A DNA stretch of 64,000 nt, from NCBI GenBank assembly GCA_023105745.1, contig JALGQZ010000009.1, positions 19,082,564-19,146,563 on the forward strand. The letters run 5' to 3'. The notes under the pieces are model-generated. The model did not search any database. It was not told the origin of the DNA and saw only the letters and a list, made by a program, of their open reading frames with translations. Source of the stretch: Austropuccinia psidii. Its lineage: Eukaryota; Basidiomycota; Pucciniomycetes; Pucciniales; Sphaerophragmiaceae. Below, one piece after another: positions 53,523 to 64,000 of the stretch; the first letter of the stretch is position 1; the number at the start of each line of letters is the position of its first letter. The position numbers were made by a program, and so were the translations under genes.

Positions 53523-56500
53523 ATAGTGGAATGCAATGAAGAAAGTTCACTTGACATACAAGACATTGAATTAGAGTCAGGAATACCACAAATAACAACA
53601 GACAAAGAGCTCTGTAAGCACACACAGAATGCACAAACATTCCTGGTAACCCCAAATAGAGGGATGGGATTCATTCATGGAACACCTACAAAATTGACAG
53701 TTTACATTGAGAACTGTAAACACCCAATGATCATTGACACAGGAGCAAGTTGCTCCATAGTAGCAAAAGAATACTTAAAACAACACTTCCCCAAATGGGA
53801 AGAGGATATAATCCCAACAAAGGCGAGAAATTTTAAAAGTGCATCAGGCAAAATGCACTCACTGGGGACAATAATCAAAGAGATAATTATCCCACACAAA
53901 AAAGGAAATATCAGACTAGAACCTGAATTTGTAGTTCTAGAGAATGCACATGTACAAGGATTCTTACTAGGTACAGAGTACCAAATAATGTATGGTATGG
54001 ACATTTGCAATAGTAAAAATAGATATCTTACCATAGGTACAAACAAAGACAAAAAAATTTCCTTTGACATAAATCATATAACAAATGATAACACCCTGAA
54101 AGAACTAGTGGAAGAATTCAAAGAAGCCCAATATAGCACTCAACTCACCAGTAAAATGAAACTCAACTTACTGAAAGTATTGAGGAAGCATAGAGGAGCT
54201 TTTGCAATAGGAGATGAACCACTAGGAAAAATCAAAGGACATGATATAGAATTATATCTGGATGTAGAAAGACCATATCCACCTATGCTTAGGAGACCAC
54301 CATACCCAGCAAGCATGGAAACTAGGAAAGAAATTGAGAAACATATCAATGAACTCCTAGAAATGGGGGTAATAAGGAAAATAGGACATAATGAGATAGT
54401 AGAAGTCACTACACCAGTCCTTATAACTTGGCATGATGGTAAATCCAGACTATGTGGTGACTCCAGGGCTTTGAATAACTACACCAAAGCAGATAGGTAC
54501 CCCATCCCAAGGATACCACATGCACTAGATAAGCTAGCAAAAGCCAAGTTTATTACAAAAATGGATTGCATGAAAGTTTTCCACCAGAATGGGGTGAAAC
54601 CAGATTCCATCAAATTGCTAAGAATTATATGCCATATGGGCATATATGAGTATACTAGAATGCCATTTGGCATTAAGAATGCACCAGCCCATTTTCAGAG
54701 GATGATGGATACCATATTTCAAGATGAAATAATGGAAGGGTGGATGGTAGTGTACATTGATGATATCATAATATACTCAGAAACATGGGAAGACCATGTG
54801 AGGAAAATTGATAAAATATTGGGAAAATGTACACCAATCAACATGAAGATATCTCTTAAAAAATGTAACTTTGGACAGCAAGAACTGCTAGCCCTAGGAC
54901 ACAAAGTTTCAGGTTTAAGTCTAGCTATAGACCAAAATAAAGTTGCTGCAGTACTGAAGAAACCAGTACCAAAGAACATTAAAGAAATGCAATCTTTTGT
55001 GGGCTTTGCTAGTTACTACAGGAGCCACATAAAAAACTTTGCACACATCACAAGTAGCCTATACAAACTGTGCTCAAAAGATGTAGTCTTCAAAATTACC
55101 AAAGAAAGAAGAGATGCATTTGAGAAGATCAAATATGAACTGACCAATGCCCCTGTCCTAATGATGCCTGATTTTGAACTACCATTCAAACTATATATAG
55201 ATGCAGCATGTAGTCAAGGACTAGGGGCAGCACTACACCAGAGGCAACTAGTGGATGGAATACCCAAAGAAGGAGTAATTTGCTATATATCAAGACAACT
55301 GAAAGACTCAGAAGCCAGATATGGAGCTACTCAGACAGAATGTCTCTGTTTGGTATGGGCACTAGAAAAACTCCATTACTACTTAGAAGGAGCAGTATTT
55401 GAAGTTTTTACTGATTGCACAGCCCTCAAATCACTGTTGAACATGAAGACAACAAACAGACACATGCTTAGGTGGCAAATAGCCATGCAAGAATACAGAG
55501 GGAATATGACTATCATCTATAAAGAAGGGAAAAGTCATACTAACGCAGATGGTCTCAGAAGGTGGCCACTGAAGAATGACCAAGAGAATCCAGCATATGA
55601 CCCAGAAAATGGGGCCAAAATACCCATACAATGCATGGAGATAGATAGGAGAAAGAACTTCAAACTATCAAACTGGGTATTAGGGAATGACCCATCAAAC
55701 CCAGCACAGAGCTATGGGGAGAGCAAAGAGATACCCATATTGGGAATCAGTTCCTCTAATCTGAATACAGAGTTCTTTAGCATAGTACAATCATCATACA
55801 ATAAACACAAACAGTGTAGTATATTGATACAGCTATTAAAACAAAAGTACAGGAGTCCTGAACTAGAGAGCCAATTGGAAGAGCCATGGCTCAAAAACTT
55901 CAAAGAGAATAGATTTTTTCTGATAGATGATCTACTATACCATAGGGAAAAACACACAAGTGCCCTGGTAATAATAAATAGAGAACATATTTCCCTGATA
56001 CTACAGGAATGCCATGACTGCCCATACATGGGACATATGAGTGAAGAAAGAACTAAATAAAGAGTCTTTAGCACAGCTTGGTGGCCAAAGTGGGAACAAG
56101 ACTTGAGTGAATACATCAACACTTGTACCAGATGCCAAAAAGCCAACAAAGGTCATGGCAAAAGATATGGATTACTCCAGAGTATAGAGGAGCCCAAACA
56201 CCCCTGGGAAATAATAAACATGGATTGGGTGACAGGCCTGGTCCCTGGAGGGAAAGACAGCTTTAATGCATGCCTAGTAGTAGTAGACAGGTACAGCAAG
56301 AGTGTCAGATGTCTCCCCTGTCACAAAGAGGACACAGCAATGGACACAGCCATATTGTTCTGGAACAATGTGATAGAAAACTGTGGAGTTCCAAGAATTA
56401 TAATTAGTGACAGAGACCCTAAATTCACATCAGAATTTTGGACTAATCTATATGAGATGCTGGGAACCAAACTAGCATTCTCCACAGCTTACCATCCACA

Positions 56501-57338
56501 AACAGATGGTCTAGCAGAAAGAATGATTCAAACATTAGAAGACATCATTAGAAGGTTTTGTGCATATGGCATGGAATATAAAGACAATGAGGGATATACC
56601 CATGACTGGGTAACCCTCCTACCAGCTGTACAATTAGCATACAACACAAGTATACACTCAGTGACAGGAAAAACCCCTGACACATTAGAGGAAGGATGGA
56701 ACCCACTACTTCCAGTAGACTACTTGAAGAAGAACCTCCTCTCAGTACACCCCACAGCTAAAGACTTCCACACAATGTGGAAAACTGCCTGTGAAAAAGC
56801 AGAACAATGTGTGGCTGAAGCCAAATTATACAACAAACAGGGATATGATAGAAGTCACCAAGAACCTGATTTCAAAGAAGGAGACCACGTTTTAATCTCA
56901 ACTCTTAACTTCAACAATCTAAGAGGACCCAAGAAGATGAGAGACTCATTCATAGGACCATTCACCATTATTAAATTAATAGGAAAGAATGCAGTAGAAG
57001 TCAACCTGACCAAAGAGTTTTCTAGGAAACACCCAGTTTTCCCTGTGAGCCTGGTCAAACCTTATCACCAAACAGATGAGGAGAAATTCCCTGACAGAAA
57101 GAAGACAGTCACCCATGAAAGATTGGTGGAGGAAGATGACTCACCTGGACCAGTGAAAAAGATCATTAAAGCCAGGAAAATAAGGATTAATGGGAAAGAA
57201 AACAGGCAATATCTGGTTAGATTTAAGAATCAACCAGCAGATAATGATAAATGGCTAACTGAGAAAGAGATCCCAGATGGACAAATACACCTCAGAAGAT
57301 TCAGAGCCTCCAGAAGGGCTGAAAAGTCTCATCAATGA
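53523..57338 (+). CDS. E4 Pol: protease, RT, RNase H, integrase, chromodomain
   Basis: Same frame as gag. Protease: [17 protein letters not shown], then [56 protein letters not shown] (Ser where relatives have Phe), [14 protein letters not shown] (Val for Gly), [28 protein letters not shown] (54752-54763) and [15 protein letters not shown]. RNase [47 protein letters not shown] and [13 protein letters not shown] at 56058-56060 falls inside the integrase zinc module ([20 protein letters not shown], then CTRCQK). Core: [29 protein letters not shown] and [18 protein letters not shown], with the complete D, D, E. The C-terminus has [10 protein letters not shown] and [13 protein letters not shown] chromodomain-like end ([40 protein letters not shown]) stops at 57338. 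Confidence 0.88.
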
Positions 57339-57349
57339 TGAGCCTTCTT

Positions 57350-57362
57350 TTGAGGGAGGGTA
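57350..57362 (+). other. E4 polypurine tract
   Basis: TTTGAGGGAGGGTA immediately before the TGTCAGCC start of the 3' LTR. Confidence 0.8.
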
Positions 57363-58868
57363 TGTCAGCCTGTGACTCAAAACAGAGCACTAGCATGACA
57401 TCCAACATACCATAAATAATGGTATGACAAGTATTGAACAAACATAGTCAATACAGGTAATAAATAAGGGGAAAAAACTCCTCTTAAATTAAACACCAAC
57501 CTTATCCAAACAGAATAAGGAAACCTAGAGGAAAATAAACAAGTCAAAACCCTTATTTTCACCTCTCATCTAACTTATGCATATTTAAGTTATTCTATAC
57601 CAAAATGGTATTTTTCTTAAAGCTCACATAGAGAGCTACACAATGGTATCATACATGTTGCTGTAACACCACTACAACTGGAGATATTATATGACCTTTA
57701 TTTTAAAACCAAGACCCCCCTGAAAGTCAAAGAGGGCTTGTACAAAGCTGTACAAAGGTATAACCAAATTAAAGATATAAACAAGAGCTTTAATTTGAGA
57801 TACATTAGACCTCTTTATCTCTTAAATTGACTGAGGGATCTTGGTTCAAAGGTTTAACAACCAAAAATACAGATATTCTGAAAACAAGAAAGTAAACAAA
57901 CCCCTGTATCTTTGGCATACACTCATACAACGGTACAGTGTAATATACCAAACTGTAGAGCTAATCAAGCCCTAAAAAACTGTATCATCAGAATACAGAT
58001 ATCTCCCAAATTGGAGAAGATATCTGGCATGGAAGTTTTTGAAGCCTCATACTGATGTACAAAATTACATCCAAAAACTTAAAACCCTTATAACTTTTGC
58101 TATTTGAAAGAAGGGTAAACATGAAGCATACCAAATTGAAGAGCTCAGTAAGCCCTTCAATTCTGTGCTCTTGGTTTGTTGATTTCTCAAAAACTGACTA
58201 AGATATCTTGGTTGGAAGTATTTTGACCAATACTGGCCTGTACCAAACCTGTACCAACCAGTACTGGCTTGATACTTAAAATAATAGTTGTTTAAAGATT
58301 AAACCCGCCCAGAATGACTAATATTGATCATACAGACACCAGAACAACGTCATCCAAGTGCTGACGTGGCAGGTGAAAAGTTGTTTCACCCTGTATTGAC
58401 CCAGAATGATCATTTGTGGTGCTAAAACCACAATTCTGCCTCTATTGACGTCAGAATTGAGGATCCAGAACCACAGATTGACCATTGGAGTGAAAACTTT
58501 CACTCCACTGATGTGTGAAGAGTTAATAACTCTTGACAGTCTTGAAAGATATAAAAAGAGGGGTTTTTTCCTTGAAAACCCATCATTATTATCTTATTAT
58601 CCATATTCTTACGTGACAAAACTGTTATCAATCAGTAGTGCCCTTAGAATTATTATTAAAAGATATAATTAGAACATATTTATCGTAGTACCTCTTTACA
58701 GTCAAAGATTTTAGAGTATTGCAACCCAGGTCCTCAATAGACTCATCACCACTGTTACCACGTAGCAGTAGGACCTGAAGATTTAATTTTATTTGTTTTT
58801 GACGTGTCACAGTCATAATACTAGCTTGTAACTACATTTTATAGCTACTATATAGACTCACCCTGACA
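57363..58868 (+). repeat. E4 3' LTR (LTR-C)
   Basis: 1506 bp, very close to 48754-50260. TATA box at 58550-58558. Confidence 0.95.
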
Positions 58869-58873
58869 GAAAT
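58869..58873. repeat. Target-site duplication of E4, right copy (GAAAT)
   Basis: Exact match to 48749-48753. Confidence 0.94.
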
Positions 58874-60431
58874 TAAAATGTTTTTGGTAAAACGTTACCC
58901 AAAATATATTATAACGTTTTATCCAATAAATAAGCATAAGAAAATTACTTCACCATTGGATTCCTCATAAAAAATAAGGTGGGGTCACCTTGGGGTAAAA
59001 TTTCCGTAACTGAACTCTGAATCAGCTTAAATTAACTTTGTAGTATTTTCTATGCAAAAATTGAAAATACTCAAAACCTTGATTTAATTCACCCCACATG
59101 TGGTGTTAACCATTAATTTTTATGTTGAAAATGAGTTGTTGTGTGTGATATAGTAGTTATGTGGAATTGAAGTATTTTCAATTGAAATGTCAAAATGTGC
59201 ATGTGTATTACATAAGTCAACTGTAATTTACATATGAGGTATCAATTATTACAGTTGTTTACTGTAAAAACTCAATTGAATTACATGTGTATATTTCAAG
59301 TGTATTACATGATGAGGAATGAAAGAAAAAAATAAATTGGAAAGAATAATTCTGGGGGGGAAAGGTATTCTAGTTTCAAGGGGGAGCCAGACCCCCAAAA
59401 TCATTGCTGAAAGGCATGAAATGTCAAAATCCATGCAAAGGTTCATCAATTTTGTCCTGGAATTGAGTCACAGGATCTGTTACTCAATTGATGATGAGGT
59501 TTTGATACCAACCAGGGCAGTTTTGACTGTTGCCAAGAGGGTAAAGCCACTCTTAAGCTAAAACAATCTTAGTAAAAACAGTTTTAACTGGTTTCAATGT
59601 CTCTTACACAAATTATGAATTTTTTTGAAGGCTCTAGACCAGGTATTACTATTGCAATGGCTAATTTAAGGGTCTAAAATGGCTAAAACCAGCGCTTTTT
59701 GGTCTAAACCAGCGTTAAATGATTCCATAATTTGCTGTTCTGTTGTCACAGCATTTTTAACGACTGACAAGAGTAAATTTTACTTTTGGAGTAAGAAAAT
59801 TGATGGCTATAAAAGAATGTCTTCTTTGCCCCACTTTTCTCTTAAAGTTAGATTCTTTTCCTTTTATAATTAGTTTAAACACTGTTAAACCAATCAAGAA
59901 AAAATTCCAACCACCTGTTTTCATATAATTTTGAACCTTGTAACCATGTGAAAAAATCATTATAATCATTTTTTGTAACTCTTATAATCATTTTGACCCC
60001 TTGAACCACCCCATAAGTGAATTAAAGCATCTTTCATCACTGTTATCTTTTTCACTTTGTTTCTAAATTCACTCTGGTCCCTTTTGGCATGTCTTCTCTT
60101 GAAAAATCTTTTTAAAGACATTTTTCTTTAATTAATTGCTTTCAGTTCTTTTCTCAATTAATTCCAATTGAAATTGCTCTTGTAGAAATTTTCTTATAGC
60201 CTTGAATATCTCTTGTAGAGTATTTTTGGATAAATTTTTATTATTTTTGAAACAATAATTCTTTATAATCTTATTGTATTATACTTATAAAGCTAAAAAC
60301 AATAAAATTGGTGTGTTTTCTTTCAAAAATACTCTTTCATACTATTTTTTAATCATTTTTTACTTTATACAAATTTTGAGGACAGGAAGAGTACTTGATT
60401 CTTAATGAAAGTTTCATATCAACACCTTACA
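58874..60431 (+). repeat. E5 5' LTR, second part (LTR-A)
   Basis: Continues 48505-48753 after E4 and ends AACACCTTACA. It contains the frameshifted relative of the antisense LTR ORF (about 60090-59757, -). Confidence 0.9.
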
Positions 60432-60433
60432 TT

Positions 60434-60451
60434 TGGGGGCGCAGCTGTGAT
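60434..60451 (+). promoter_or_regulatory. E5 primer-binding-site-like block
   Basis: TGGGGGCGCAGCTGTGA two bases after the LTR end; a variant of the E3/E4 block. Confidence 0.55.
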
Positions 60452-60573
60452 ATTTTTCCTGTGATATAATTTTTTATTCTTTTGAAATATTTTTTCTTAT
60501 ACTGAAAAATTTAAAAATATATAAAAAATACTTATAATTCAAAAAATCCATAAAAAATAACTTTTTTCATGTT

Positions 60574-60654
60574 GTAAGTGAGGCTTTATTTTTCATTTCT
60601 CTTTTGAATAACTCCTTTTTTTACTTAATCAATTGGCCTTTTCATTGATTTTAG
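60574..60654 (+). other. E5 candidate leader intron
   Basis: Donor GTAAGT after TTCATGTT, T-rich body, acceptor GATTTTAG, 81 bp. The E2 equivalent has lost the donor (ATAAGA). It supports a spliced leader in this family, although joining here does not create an in-frame ATG. Confidence 0.4.
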
Positions 60655-62832
60655 TGTCTAATAACATGGTAAGACAAGAAAATATTGAAACATCCTCAAC
60701 AGTAACAAGCATTACTCCTGCAAGTACTGTGAATTCGGACCATAATATAGACATCATTATGGAAGAAGCCAATCATTTACAGAAGGACAAAGGTCAGTTG
60801 ATGACTTCCAAATTAATAACTTAGGTCATTCTGAATCTGATAATACCGTTTTGCCTACAAAAACAGCTGGAACCGTCACAAGAAGCCTCAGTGGACATAT
60901 ACAAAGCCAGCCAGAATGCTTACAACAATGAATTGCATCACAAAGAGTACCAGATCCTTGCATATCTGTAGAAAAACTGCATGAATTCTGGGTCATCCCA
61001 ACACTTGCAATTTATTCAATGGATGGCATCCATTTATGGAAAAAAAGAAAATGATGCTTTTAACAGTAGAATGGAGGAAGAACAACCCTCCACCACCCAA
61101 GCAAGAGCCAAAAACAGCCCAAGTAGCCAGAAGCAACAATTTCAATGTGAAAAAGCAGCCACAAACTCAGAACAAGGGCAAAGGCAAGGCACCAGGCACA
61201 AAAACTTACAGCCAGGGTTACAGAATCCCGAAGATTCATCAGGATGCCATGAAAAATGTATTTCAGATGGCCAGGACAATTATGTAATTACAGAAAAAGG
61301 AGGAAGCCAGAGTAAAATATCAGAAATGATTTCTGACATTTTTGGTTATATCCCAGAATTGTATGAAACTATAAATTATTCAAAAAGTCATGTTTCTGAT
61401 AGAATTCATCCATTTGTAACAATCTTAAAACAAACAACTTAAGTCTGAGCCAAATAAATGAGACACTTATGTGTTTTGAAAACGTTTTTAGAGCAATTAA
61501 AACTTCCAATAATGACAATTCATTTGGGAGGAAATTAAATTAACAATATGCCATTATTACAGAATTAACAGACAAATATTCCAAATTCAATATTGATGAC
61601 ATAATTGAAACAAGAATTAAACAAGCCATAAAAATTATCAAGACAGATAACAAGAAAGTCCTTGATGACATTTCAAATTCATTTACTGAAGTAAAGACAT
61701 ATACGATTTCCTTGGAAAGGGTTTTGATATTTCACAAGAAGAAGTATCAAAATTATCAATGAAATTGAATCAAGTGACTGCTGATAATACAAGAAAGACA
61801 GATTTATGGCAATAACTGACACATAAAGGAGACATGTATAAAATTTAAGTAATAAATTTCATACAAGCCTTCCAACATGAATACAGGAATTCCCACAGGT
61901 GTAGCAAAAGTAAAATGATTGATATTGAACAAATACTGAACACCTTACCATGAATTTCTACACCTCTGAATCAAAATGAGGGCACAAGGATTCCAAATCC
62001 ACAAGTATTACATCCTGATAATTCACAGTTAAAAAATGAATTATCCACTTCTTTTCATAACTTGGAACCATCAATGGGCCAAGAACTTTCAAAAGAAGTA
62101 CCGAAAGCTAAAAAATGGCCTCACTTAAGTGGTGAAGGAGAATATGACCATATGGAATTAATCAGACAAATTGACATGATCAAAGAAGACTTTGAATTAC
62201 AAGAAAAATTGGTAACAGCAAGATTAAAAACCTTGTTTACCAGATCAGCCCACAGATGGTAGATCAAATTAAGACAAGCACATGGACACCAAAGTTGGAC
62301 TTGGTGAAAAACCCAAGTTATCAACAAATGGGCCAATGATTCTTGGAGGTTTAAAGTGGAAACAGCCTTTGAATATTCCAAATTTAATTCTGATAAAGAC
62401 AAAGCTTTACCATGGTTTTGCCTTCAAAAAGACAGATTAACAGCATTGTATCCTGACATTTCAGAATTATTGATCCACAGAAAGATTCTGAGACAATGTG
62501 GAGGTGACTTAGAGCATGCTGTCAAAAGCAGGACTACTGAGCAATCTTAAGCAGAAGGTATTATTCATATATTTGAAAAGGTAACCACATGAACCAAAAT
62601 GGGTTCTAATAGGGTGAATCTCAAACCAAGTCTTAATACATCTTGGAAAGATTCTGTGGACAAAAATTCCAAAGAAAATTCTAATAATATGAAGTATAAA
62701 GCTTCAGATATAATCAGGAAGCTCCATATTTGCCAAAGCACCACCCACTTAGCCAATACATGTCCAAAAAGGGAAAAATCAATGAAATATACTTTGAAAA
62801 AGAAACTGATGTTTAAAAAGATGATAATATAA
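60655..62832 (+). pseudogene. E5 upstream exon fused to Gag remnant
   Basis: Starts with the ORF0-like VSNNMVRQENIETSSTVTS, which runs by deletion (near 60745) into gag (YGRSQSFTEGQ, VTRSLSGHIQSQPE). The section 60981-61442 holds the Gln-rich gag frame and ISEMISDIFGYIPELYE. Coiled-coil-like codons continue with stops to about 61960. The capsid-like part (62062-62550) has SMGQELSKEVPKAKKW, GEGEYDHMELIRQIDM and KILRQCGGDLEHAVKSR, with stops TAG and TGA after RW and TW. The knuckle is KLHICQSTTHLANTC, with its first Cys lost. Overlapping in +1 at 61036-61287 is the alternative ORF motif GKGKAPGTKTYSQGYRIP, followed by VFQMARTIM. Confidence 0.78.
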
Positions 62833-62933
62833 TTGAAGAGAATTCAGATGATAAGTCATCAATATTTTCTCAATCCTCAAAAGATATAGAAAATATCAAT
62901 GCCACCTTTGACATCATGGAATATTAGTCCAAC

Positions 62934-63138
62934 TTGCCACAATTAAGCAATGGTCAACTTTATTTGTCAAAAATTCAGGATGCACAACTTATGAAGACCA
63001 AACCAAACAGGGGAAAAGGTTATATTGCTGGTAACTCCTGTATAACAGAAGTGGTAATTGACAACAACCCTACTAAACCTTTACTTGACCCAGGAGCCTT
63101 CTGCTCTTGTGTTGGGAAATCTTTTCTGAAAGCTTGTA
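62934..63138 (+). pseudogene. E5 protease, 5' fragment
   Basis: LPQLSNGQLYLSKIQDAQLMKTKPNRGKGYIAG, then LLDPGAFCSCVGKSFLKAC, cut at 63138 by the E6 LTR. The active site is DPG, as in E2. Confidence 0.82.
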
Positions 63139-64000
63139 TGTGAGCCTTAGAGGTATTTTTATATACCAAAAAGACCACCATTGATAAATTAAAATACAAA
63201 TATAAATAAAATAAATTTATTTATATTATAAAAATAAAAATTGAAATATAAATACAAATTTATATTTAAAAATAAAAACTTAATTATAATTTAAAAATAA
63301 AATTACAATAAAATTTAAAATTATGAAAATTCATTTTTACTTGTAAAAATTATGTAAAAATGAATTTTTAATAAAAATTATGAAATTGAAATATTTTTAG
63401 TAAAAATTTATATAAAATATATTATAAATTTTTATTCAATAAATAAACATATAAAAATTATTTCACCATCTGATTCATCATAAAAAACTGGGTGGGGTCA
63501 CCTCTGAGTGAAATTTTTGTAACTCAACTCTAAATAAGCTTAAATTAAGTTTTTAGTATTTTCAATACAAAAGTTGAAAATCCTCAAAACTTTAATTTAA
63601 TTCGCACCACATGTGGTGTTAACCATAAATTTTTGTTAAAATTGAGGTGTTGTGTTTAGTTTAAAAGCTATGAGGAATTGAAGTATTTTCAATTGAATTC
63701 AATTGAAACGTCAAAATGTGTGCGTGTATTACATAAGTGAACTTTGATTTACATATGATGTATCAATTATTACTGTATTACACTGTACAATTCAATTGAA
63801 TTACATATGTAAATTACAAGTATAATACATGATGAGGAATTAAAGGAAAAAATAAATTGGAAAAATTAGAATTGGGGGGGAAAAGGAACTCTAGCTCTAA
63901 GGGGGAGCCAGACCCCCAAAATCCTTGCTGACAGGCGTGAGATGTCAAAATTCATGCAAAGGTTCATCACTTTTGGCCTGGAATTGAGTCACAGGGTCTG
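63139..64000 (+). repeat. E6: LTR-A, cut by the window end
   Basis: Begins TGTGAGCCTTAGAGG exactly at the LTR terminus within the E5 protease codons and follows the LTR-A sequence for 862 bp to the window end. The five bases before it are TTGTA, the expected duplication if this is an independent insertion. Same orientation as E5. Confidence 0.85.

Larger units (their letters stand above)
48754..58868 (+). mobile_element. E4: most complete chromodomain gypsy element (LTR-C family)
   Basis: 10,115 bp, perfect GAAAT duplication, two 1.5-kb LTRs that differ at only about 25-30 positions by eye, primer site, two candidate introns, overlapping accessory ORF, and gag-pol in one frame from 51468 to 57338. 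That frame is interrupted only by TAA codons at 51510, 52587, 53520 and 56058. All main catalytic residues are visible except oddities in RT (motif [17 protein letters not shown]). It is inserted in the 5' LTR of E5, so it is younger than E5. Confidence 0.96.
48505..63138 (+). mobile_element. E5: LTR-A family gypsy element, 5' LTR split by E4, interrupted in protease
   Basis: Plus-strand element: 5' LTR 48505-48753 plus 58874-60431 (1807 bp when joined, the same as the E2 LTR), primer site, upstream exon, gag and the start of protease. At 63139, in the middle of the protease, a new LTR-A begins exactly at TGTGAGCC. Its remainder, if present, lies beyond the window. Many stops. A deletion has fused the upstream exon to gag, removing the intron and gag ATG. 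Confidence 0.85.

Noticed and set aside
51468..57338. Reassigned genetic code with TAA read as Gln
   Set aside because: Host pseudogenes and elements also show TAG and TGA at Gln and Arg codons, and genuine ORFs end in all three stops; ordinary C-to-T decay or local read-through is more economical.

Overview
The window is AT-rich, strongly CpG-poor eukaryotic DNA with short fungal-type introns, made almost entirely of long nested LTR retrotransposons in decayed host sequence. The gag-pol style, the LTR sizes and the amplified SNF2-like gene remind me of a very TE-rich rust fungus (Pucciniales, for example Austropuccinia psidii). That is recognition from memory, not a search result. No tRNA, rRNA or CRISPR array was seen, and no intact host gene.

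Layout. 1-5977: host DNA with an uncharacterised three-exon pseudogene (1747-3671, +) and the helicase half of a SNF2-type ATPase pseudogene (4120-5977, -). The N-terminal exon of the same SNF2 gene lies at 28493-28935 (-). The two halves are split by element E1 (5983-28487, target duplication TCTTG), a Ty3/gypsy chromovirus on the minus strand. E1 is itself split in RNase H by element E2 (10040-22945, GCAGG/GCGGG). E2 carries two solo LTRs, in RT (14484-15922, CTTGG) and in gag (18915-20353, GGAAT). Taking each insertion out restores the interrupted reading frame at the junctions I checked (SNF2, E1 RNase H, E2 RT, E2 gag). 28936-34183: host remnants, an opposite-strand LTR-B copy and degenerate tandem repeats. 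34184-46232: element E3 (-, TTAAT) with a doubled 5' LTR. 46233-48504: a decayed gene of unknown kind. 48505 to the end: element E5 (+), whose 5' LTR was hit by E4 (48754-58868, +, GAAAT). E4 is the youngest-looking and most complete element. A further LTR (E6) begins at 63139 and runs off the window.

E2, E3, E4 and E5 are related gypsy elements with gag (CCHC knuckle), aspartic protease, RT, RNase H, integrase and a C-terminal chromodomain. The most interesting signal is at their 5' ends. In E2, E3 and E4 the gag start codon lies inside a short candidate intron, 14-20 nt before the 3' splice site. Splicing would join an upstream exon to a long reading frame that overlaps gag in the +1 frame. 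The C-terminal motif of that overlapping frame (GKGK...QGYRIP...VF.MART.M) is better conserved between E2, E3 and E5 than the gag frame over the same bases. This suggests an RNA-splicing switch between Gag-Pol and an overprinted accessory protein.

Most nonsense changes in host genes and elements fit C-to-T (or G-to-A) transitions. CpG survives mainly in ACGT-core motifs of the LTRs. Both fit methylation or deamination-type decay.
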